Shown: piece after piece, positions 57,378 to 64,000 of the stretch
Layout: each line of letters starts with the position of its first letter
Numbering within the stretch: position 1 is the stretch's first letter
The notes under the pieces: model-generated
What the model saw: the letters and a program-made list of their open reading frames with translations, nothing else
What the model was told of the DNA's origin: nothing
Databases searched by the model: none
From: Phytoseiulus persimilis
Lineage: Eukaryota > Arthropoda > Arachnida > Mesostigmata > Phytoseiidae
Direction of reading: 5' to 3'
Length of the DNA stretch: 64,000 nt
Assembly: GCA_037576195.1 (NCBI GenBank)
Contig: CM075103.1
Span: forward strand, 14,446,001-14,510,000
Made by a program: the position numbers and the translations under genes

Positions 57378-57919
57378 ACGTTTGCTGAACTTCTTCCTAT
57401 TTCTTGAGAACGGGAATCGGGAGCGTCAGAGAAAAATTGCTTGAACCTGCCAACGTTTAAGAGTTGAGCAAGGCTGCTTCAGAACTGGTAATTCTGAGCG
57501 CTCTTCAATGCAGAAGGGGTCAGCGGTTAGCTGATTAGCTTCTATTTTTATCGATCTGTCCAGCTCGGGGGGCGCATGCTGCGCCAACAGGACCCGAGTC
57601 CTATGGTCTGAGAAAGGGAGTTTCAGGCTTCAAGTGAATTCTCCGAGCTTGGTTTTTTTTTCCCGAGGAAGCGAATACTCACGGCTGTGCATTGATGAGC
57701 TACCCGCGTTCATGCAGGATCAGAAGATAATCAAGTGAGCGCTTCGTTTTCTGAAATTTCCGCACGACGTTTTTTCGATGGCCGACGAAGGTTGAACGGC
57801 CTCCGTTTCCGAGCCCTGACCTCGCGTTCGAGACTGTCGCTGTGTTTGCGGCACGGAGCCCGCTGAGCGCTCCGCGACCGCATCGCTCGATTGCGTCAGC
57901 ACGACAAACTCACAAACGC

Positions 57920-58252
57920 TCTCAGTAAAAATTGGAACAGCACGCCCCTATTTAGATTGTTGATGCTGGAAGGGAATTCCATCGCATCAGGAGTGCGGTG
58001 AGAGGGAACGGATCTCAAACGCACTTTTACCAGTTCGTTCCAGCGCGGTTTTTGGGGTTTGGTGATTCGAAATGCATGTCCTGGATGCTTCTCTCATCAG
58101 ACAATCTTGAGGTGATTTCTGCTGGAGTCTATAGGATTTTCCCTGGATTCGACCTAACTCAAACAACATCAGTTGCCTGGCAGTTTCGTTTCGCGTCGTT
58201 CGATCTGGAGAACGAGGAACTCCAGAGACTGGTCGCTTCGTGTTCTTTATAG
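57920..58252 (+). pseudogene. Galectin-like central and C-terminal blocks, frame-broken
   Basis: One frame near 57,960-58,070 reads LMLEGNSIASGVR, a stop, EGTDLKRTFTSSFQRGFWGL and VIRN, very like IVxNSxxxGxWxxEE...FxxGxxFxLxI. The frame to 58,252 then reads SSDNLEVISAGVYRIFPGFD and TSVAWQFRF, the F-x-V...F...I block. TSVAWQ also occurs at about 43,520. One stop and one shift separate the parts. Confidence 0.32.
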
Positions 58253-59190
58253 AAGTTCAACAAAAGTCGATCAGCGGCCGGTCAGAATAGCGTTTCTCAT
58301 GATAGGTGCTTCCATTCTGCCAGAGACAGCTTCTCAAACCTTGCTGTAGGACTCAGAATGGCAGTCCCCTAGGTCTTCGCCATTTTGTCCTGCCCATGGC
58401 TCGCACTGTCATCTCGATGTCAACAACTGGGGTTTTGGGGTTCACTCAGCTTACTCATAATACAGCTCACTTAAGGTTTCAATCATGATATATAATAATA
58501 GATGATATTGTAACGAGGTTTCCGCTATCCGCTAAAGCTCGCTCACAGGGCGTCCTAGCGACCTGGGGAATGGATAGGCCGTCGCTCCCAGAGTAGGTAG
58601 GCGAACTTACTCGGACACAATTCGGAAGCGTGGAAGGGCGAGGTCGGACGGGTCTTGGGACGCTGGCTAGGGCAAGCACGGACCTTAAGTCAGGGCACAA
58701 TTACTCTCAGAGCGGAGCGGGCGCTTCAACTCTAGAGCTAGAGCTGTTGGGTTGGAAGGAAGGGACGGGCGTGAGGGTCCACAATTCGACTCCACTGTCT
58801 TCGTCTCGTCGTCTCTTTTTTAATCAGTCTCTCCTCTCTCCCCTTACTCTCGCTCCCTACACGTGTTGCGCACAGAATCGCTTGCATGTGACGTACATGT
58901 GGTCTCCGCTGACTGCTCTCTGGCTACCTGTCCAGATACGGTCGTCTTTGGAGTACCTCGACTGAATGTGGCTTCCTTGAGCTTCATGACAATATATCAT
59001 ATCATCATCCTACATGAAATGTGTTTTATCGTAAGAATATATGAATTATGATGTATGTCATCATGTCCTGAATAAATGTTCCATCAGTGAACAATGAGGA
59101 ACAATATCGTCCTGCAACATACTGGCACTCCGAAACTCGTCTACCGGACTACCAGAATTAGGGAAAAATTAAAGCGCCATCAGAATCAGA
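58253..59190. other. Gap without a recognised gene
   Basis: AT-richer around 58,485-58,510 and 58,985-59,060, with no AATAAA placed to suggest a specific transcript end beyond one AATAAA near 59,071. No coding call. Confidence 0.55.
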
Positions 59191-59662
59191 GCTATATGAT
59201 TCAATACTTCACGGTTCGTCGAGGCTTTTGAGAGTGATTCACAAAAACTGCGAATGATGAGGATTCTACGTTGCATACAACGGTCAGATCTGCAGGTTTA
59301 GCAGGTAGGCCAGTCCGGGTTCTTCCAACATAAATTGGATTTCGACCACATTCCAAGAACTGCTCCCATGGAAAGACAGCCAGCTTGAAAGGTTCAATGA
59401 GTTGATCAGACTACGCTCGGAGATTCCGAACGACGGTCTCATGCTACATCATGGCAAGGTCGCGAACGTGCTCCCATTATATGAGAAGTTCCGGCCCAGC
59501 TTTTCGACTACATTCAGGTCGACGGAAAAGGTTGCCTCCGACCATTCGCTCGTTCACCGCCTTCCCATGATAACGGGATCATTATATTCCAGCGAAACCT
59601 CAGAGAAACTACCGGACAGGGACCGAACATTCTGCAGGCTCGTTTCGAGCAAGGAGAGCTAA
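59191..59662 (+). pseudogene. Galectin-like fragments, including a 118-codon open segment
   Basis: Near 59,191 one frame reads SYMIQYFTVRRGF, like the DVxxHFxVR strand, and stops. From about 59,308 a different frame is open to 59,662: ELLPWKDSQLERFNELIRLR, NDGLMLHHGKVANVLPLYEK and FRPSFSTTFRS. RFNELIRL...DGLMxxxGKVAN...F recalls PFxIxI...DxFxVxVNGKxxxxF. Confidence 0.28.
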
Positions 59663-59894
59663 AGACATGCGGATCTCGAATGATTTCGTTGGATTCGAAT
59701 CATGGAAGGGGTCTGTTCGATTCAAACTCTATGCCTGAGCGAGACGACTGATCAATGAGCCTCCGATCCCATCGCTCTCGATGGTCGGGGAGAAATACCT
59801 GCCCTGCCTGAGCGCCAGTGGCTCTCGCAGAAACTTTCAGTCTAATGGCACCACATCATCCGCTACTGCATCGATCCAGTTTCACAAATTGAGC

Positions 59895-60290
59895 GATGGA
59901 TAATGGGATCCGTGCCGAGAACGATGCCGTCCAGAGAATCTCTGAGAGTGTTGCCGTGCACCTCTGTAAAAAGAGCTACAAATCCATAAGGCAGTGCCAC
60001 GCAAAGTACGGAAGCTAACCCTCGCAGAAATGTACGGCGAAGTTCACAGAGAGGCTCAACAAATGTCTGAAAATCATTCTCGCCACATGCGCTTCGAGAC
60101 GGAATTCTCATATCGAGAGCGGTTCCAATAAAGGAAATTCTGTGAGTTTGGCAATCCTAAAACATTCTCTGCACATGACGTTGAAGCAGTTTGCGCTATC
60201 GAACCGAGCAGGCGCATCCCTCCCGAAAGCCTGCATTACCATCGCCGATGACCCCCCCCCCCCTTTCTCGGGAATGGATGAGCCTGGAAT
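59895..60290 (+). pseudogene. Galectin-like segment with one in-frame stop
   Basis: A frame with a single internal TAA reads SESVAVHLCKKSYKSIRQCH, LNKCLKIILATCA and MTLKQFALSNRAGASLPKAC followed by ITIADD. SVAVHL...SIRQ, LKIIL and QFALSNRAG...LxxxxITIADD follow the central, early and late C-terminal CRD strands in order. Confidence 0.27.
60252..60263 (+). repeat. Poly-C run (C12)
   Basis: Twelve consecutive C residues between two galectin-like segments. Run length is uncertain in most sequencing data. Confidence 0.95.
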
Positions 60291-60327
60291 CTGAGACGCG
60301 GAGCAGTGCCAACTTTCCATCCCTCAG

Positions 60328-60792
60328 AGTTGTAACTGTACATGTGTATAGTGATCGATCTCGACGATGGTCCAGATGACTGTCTGAGCGTCGATGTTGG
60401 GGTGTGTCTTGACTCTAACCGAGTGTGCCGAAACGAAAGGATTTCTCCATTGTGCGTGGGACGCCTCGTGCTGGAGAGAGTCATATGAGGAATCGGCGAG
60501 AATGCTGGGTTTCTGCCAAAAGGAGTCACTAGCGTTTGACGAATAAAAGCTTCGCTACGAGAAGACTCTTCGTCTCGAAGGGGAGCTCTGTGTGGACGCG
60601 ACTCTGACGGAAGCTGAGTTCCGTGTTTTTGATGAGCTCCGGAACGCGAAGTTTGGAGCAATATTCATCGGCAGGTTCAGACGACCACTCAACAAACGAT
60701 TCCGGTCGAGCACCGATATTCTGCAGGAACTGGTTCGAGTTGCTGACACGTCGCTGCTGTCGGATCTTTACGGAGATGCCTCCGTGAGGTAA
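60328..60792 (+). pseudogene. Galectin-like copy, best central motif in the window
   Basis: A strong acceptor TTTCCATCCCTCAG ends at 60,327. The frame from the ATG at 60,342 to TGA at 60,488 reads IVIDLDDGPDDCLSVDVGVC, LDSNRVCRNERISPLCVG and LVLERVI. This keeps the FxINL...DVxxx...VxRN...G...ER order of a galectin carbohydrate site, without the first His and the Trp. Frame 60,547-60,792 then reads TEAEFRVFDELRNAKFGAIF, IGRFRRPL and DTSLLSDLYGDASVR, resembling FxVxxNxxxFxxFxxRxxxPL...LxxLxIxGDAxV. A TAA begins the exon in the central frame, and the two parts are in different frames. Confidence 0.38.
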
Positions 60793-61147
60793 TGTATCGC
60801 GAGCAGGATCGTTCTCGCCTACTCAGTGAGCTCCTCAATGCCAGCGAAAGTAGAAAACAAAGTGCTTAAAGCGCTTTGGCTTGGCAAGTGTGAGTGAGAA
60901 TTCAATCTCACGAGCGAGGTGCGATCGATCCGTCGTGACAACACCATTGCGGTAATGGAGGCTCGCCTTCAAACGAACGCTGTTCACACTGGATCCGCGA
61001 ATCTCGCTCTCTCATCGCTTCTCAAACATCGCACCTCGTTCCTGTTTGCTGTTGCTTCTTTGTTGAGCATCTAGTTTCCACCGAACTGTGTCCGAGTCGT
61101 TCGGATGAGCCCTCTGCTAAATCCCGAGGATATCGAAAACGACGAAT

Positions 61148-61393
61148 TTGGTCAACCAGTCCGCGGACGAGAGGTACGCCGCAGGTAACGCAACGTTCCT
61201 CGTTGGCAGATCAACAGGTTCCGCCGACCTCATCGGCACAATAACAGGCGAGAGACGAATATGTTTGCGGATTCACGATAATCCGGACATGTTTCCATTC
61301 CACGTCCGACTCATGGGAAGCATCGGTTTTCGGAATGCAGTCAAGCTCTATCAAACTTTGGGGAAGGGGGCAGTTTCGAGGAAAAAATTATAG
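61148..61393 (+). CDS. Galectin-like N-terminal and central blocks in one frame
   Basis: The open frame reads FLVGRSTGSADLIGTITGER, RICLRIHDNPDM and FPFHVRLMGSIGFRNAVKLY, then LGKG. LIxTITG...RICLRI...DMFPFHVRL...FRNAV...G agrees with IxIxG...RFxIxL...DVxxHFxVRF...VRNS...G; the His and Arg of the sugar site and the RN pair are present. A CCGCAG precedes the start at about 61,196 and could be the acceptor. Confidence 0.38.
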   Translation: MVNQSADERYAAGNATFLVGRSTGSADLIGTITGERRICLRIHDNPDMFPFHVRLMGSIGFRNAVKLYQTLGKGAVSRKKL

Positions 61394-61857
61394 CGCTGAG
61401 AGCACTAGGACTGGCGAACATGCACGTAGCCCGTGGCACACCGATGGCGACGTGCGCAGCAGCTCCGCCGGCTGTTTCCAATGAAACGTCGATAACACCA
61501 AACGCGTGCAATGCGCAACCGATGTTGAGAGAGCTCCATCCGTGACTCGGTCGACCTTGCGTCATCGCTGGTCAGCGAGAGAAGAAATACCCATTTTTTC
61601 GACGGTAACCCGGGGACGGGGTCTGTTGTTCGCGACACGGCCTGATGATCCAGGGTGTGGGAGAAGGGCGACGACGGCAGCGGAACAGAACAAGAAACGG
61701 GGAGAGCAGGGAGGGGCTGGAAGAACAGCACACGCAATAAACACTAATGCCCACATTATTTTCATTATTGTCGTAATCGTCCTAAACGTCGTTGTTGTTG
61801 TCATCGTTTTCATCTCGTTGTTTGCTCGAGTCCCGACCCGTTGGAGCGACCTCGTAG

Positions 61858-62111
61858 AAATCGACCACAAACACATTCTCCCCGAGGAAGGGAGAAATAG
61901 GAGCACCAGGGAGAACTTCCTCGTGGAGTTTGACGCCAATGGTCTGTTCATCTCGTCGATGATCCACTATATTTCTCGCACATTTCTCCCACCGGCAGCC
62001 AATGAATGTAGGCGGCACGAAGTGCTGAAGGAGATGTTCGCCGACGAACCCGCCTGGCTGCTCGTTCGTCTGTCTGATCGAAGGATCATTACGGCGGCTC
62101 CGTCCTCGTAG
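61858..62111 (+). CDS. Galectin-like C-terminal block, probable partner of 61,148-61,393
   Basis: A pyrimidine-rich stretch ends in an AG at 61,857. The open frame reads IDHKHILPEEGRNRSTREN, FLVEFDANGLFISSMIHYIS, RTFLPPA and PAWLLVRLSDRRI before TAG. FLVEFDANGLFIxxMxHYxSR is a good match to the FxVxVNGxxFxxFxHR element and PAWLLVRL to the closing strand. An intron of about 460 bases between this and 61,393 would give a full CRD, which is the most complete candidate gene of the array. Confidence 0.38.
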
Positions 62112-63482
62112 GAGGCTTTACATCGTTTGAGCACGCGAAGAGGGATGGGTTTTCTTTAAAAGCGGAACCGACAACAAAGAAAAGTGAGAAAACATATTGG
62201 TGAGCAACAAAGCTCTCGCTTTCTCGCAGTATCCCTCTCCCCCCGGTCGCCCGTCGTGGAGACCCTCTGCCCGGGCGCTTACCGAGTCGCACAACACACA
62301 AAATTACACACAGAAACAAACCCCGCGTCAAACAAGCATTTCAAAATAAGAAATTCAAAAGCGAGCGCCTGAACAACACCCGGAGCATAATTTAGACCTC
62401 AACGCAGAACGTGCCAAGTTTCCCCCAAAATAGAACAATAAGATGAGGCCCGGATCGAGAGCTCCGTTTTAGAATTCCTCGCCTCTTCGCGCGCCACTGT
62501 TTGTGGTTCCATACCTCTCGAACTGTCATGATCGTTCGATCGGTTCTTGAATTCAACCCCGGGTTTCCGAAATCAAAATAAGTGCTGTCAAAAGCGCTAA
62601 GAATCCGGTTCGTCGGCGATCGAGGGAACGCAAGTCTGAGTTGAAAGCCGTCTCTGAAGGTCTCAGATTCCCTCGAGCAAAACGAGCAGGACTATATATT
62701 ATGATGATCGATAACAATCGTCGTCCGGAAGGGCTGAGTCATCCAAGCTAATTTGAGAGGTATCTCATGCGCGGAGAATGCGGACAATCCGGAAGGGAGT
62801 CCTGAAAATACTCGACACCTTGATAATTTTTCCGGATTCCTCTCCAAAGTCCATATTGGCGCTCTCGCGAGTTTTTGTGAGCGTTTTCCGCTCACGTTTG
62901 CGTATCACCAGTAGCCACATTTCGGCATTGCATTCCTCCTGAATCGAATCCAAAAATGAAATCATCCGAGCGACCGCTGGAGAAACCAGCGTAGCCGTAC
63001 GCCGTGAACGGCGCGTCTTCAAAAACGTCAATCTTCCCTCGCTCTCGCTGCGGGTTTTGGATCGTTCGTTGAGATCCCATCATCGCCATGAAACCAGAGC
63101 ACAGTGACAACAACGACGGTGCTTCGAGCCGAGATATCGTCTGTTTAGCTTTTTCTCTTTTCTTCGAAACGCACCACTTGCCGTTCGGACGGACCGATCG
63201 GCAGCCGAGCTACACACCCATCATCAATGAAGTACGTTGAGAGGGGCCCGCGTGTGGCTACTATTATTTCTGTTCAGGCGATGTCACCGATCCGGCGCGC
63301 CGTTCCTCCGCGAGCATCGTCCGCGTGATCGTCGTTCACGTCAGAGAGATTAGGAGCGGATGAAATGTTTCGATTGACAGCCCGGTGACAAGCGACTGAT
63401 AGCCGCCCTGAGCGCCATGACTTTTAATTGATACCGTTTCCTTCCGATATCCATTCGGACGTCGTATCATCTTTCCATTCAG
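62112..63482. other. Gap without a recognised gene
   Basis: Short frames on both strands. A plus-strand piece near 62,990 (PYAVNGASSKTSIFPRSRCG) has a CRD-like look but nothing to join. An acceptor TCTTTCCATTCAG ends the stretch at 63,482. Confidence 0.55.
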
Positions 63483-63757
63483 GTGACAAACCGTCTGAGC
63501 CAGCGGAGCGCTGTACGCGAGCGTTCGATTCAAACCCGAGACCGATGTTGTTGACTTCATTAAACTCCGTCGAGGAGAACATTGGAACGGACTTCCAAGA
63601 AGAGCTCCGTACACACCGAAGTTTCCGCGCGTGTGGCGACTCCAAAAGCAGAACCGCCCGATTCAGGAGAAGCCCTGAAGGCAACCAGGCAAGGCCTTCA
63701 GTTTTTCGAGGGTGTTGCACGGAGTTCACTAACCAGGGCCGCGAGAGGGTAAACTGA
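63483..63757 (+). CDS. Exon-like open frame at the window end, unknown
   Basis: Directly after the acceptor ending at 63,482, one frame is open for 91 codons while the other two close early. It includes RAFDSNPRPMLLTSLNSVEE and GTDFQEELRTHRSFRACGD. I do not recognise it; a relation to the galectin-like pieces is only weak. Nothing is recognised in the remaining bases to 64,000. Confidence 0.2.
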
Positions 63758-64000
63758 CCCGGGCGGTTCCTTTCACATCGACACCCATCGCTCATCGGGC
63801 CGAAAGCTAGTACGTCTCGGTCCAGCTGCTAAAATCGGGGCCCGACAGACGCCGAGGTTGAATCGCGTGCGAACGAGGTGAGTCGTACAGGACACGAGGT
63901 TCAGGAGCTCCTAGAGTTCTTGGAACAAGCTCCTGGCGGCGAGGAATCTCAAAAAACGAAAATGTCGCGATAAAGTGTTTCATGACCTCTCTCGTATTCT

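Noticed and set aside
61745..61830. Hydrophobic Val/Ile run suggesting a transmembrane helix
   Set aside because: It comes from GTC/GTT/ATC-rich DNA just before a likely acceptor, so it is better explained as intron pyrimidine tract.
1..64000. tRNA, rRNA, CRISPR arrays, retroelement or DNA-transposon proteins
   Set aside because: I looked for A/B-box pairs, reverse transcriptase, integrase and transposase motifs and for regularly spaced repeats, and saw none that hold up. B-box-like words near 55,775 lack an A box.

Overview
The window looks like nuclear DNA of an arthropod. The evidence is one well-preserved, intron-split gene of the arthropod Sidestep family, compact introns (128-1,865 bases), canonical GT-AG splice sites with pyrimidine tracts, simple-sequence repeats, and no operons or bacterial signals. 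Base composition is near 50% GC. A chelicerate or mite-like genome would fit, but nothing in the sequence fixes the taxon, so that is inference.

Layout. (1) 1-18,954: no gene I can name. It holds long pyrimidine-rich stretches, a C18 run, a few exon-like open frames behind good splice acceptors and one minus-strand open frame with a signal-peptide-like start. It is probably the 5' flank and/or first intron(s) of the next gene. (2) 18,955-30,473: thirteen consecutive coding exons on the plus strand, all in frame, encoding five immunoglobulin domains, one fibronectin type III domain, a transmembrane helix and a cytoplasmic tail. The exon with the start codon and signal peptide was not found. 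(3) 30,474 to about 32,320: probable 3' UTR, ending in an AT-rich tract with an AATAAA. (4) About 33,300-63,760: no gene I can name with confidence. On the plus strand there is a long series of short open segments with alternating-hydrophobic (beta-strand-like) peptides. Several resemble parts of a galectin carbohydrate-recognition domain (CRD): an N-terminal strand block, a central block like the DVxxHxxxR...RN motif, and a C-terminal block like F-x-V-x-NG...F-x-HR. Most copies change frame one to three times, so if the reading is right this is an array of old, mostly broken galectin-like copies. The match is by eye with three frames to choose from, and I found minus-strand segments that look nearly as good. 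I therefore keep confidence low and state the test that would decide it.

How the parts work together. Only the Sidestep-family gene has a clear role. By family knowledge it is a neuronal or muscle-surface protein that binds Beaten-path family receptors during axon guidance and target choice. Galectins are soluble beta-galactoside-binding proteins often used in arthropod immunity. No functional link between the gene and the array is visible.

A solid non-coding observation is a pair of inverted four-unit arrays of a 16-bp repeat, at 47,871-47,934 and 48,911-48,972.
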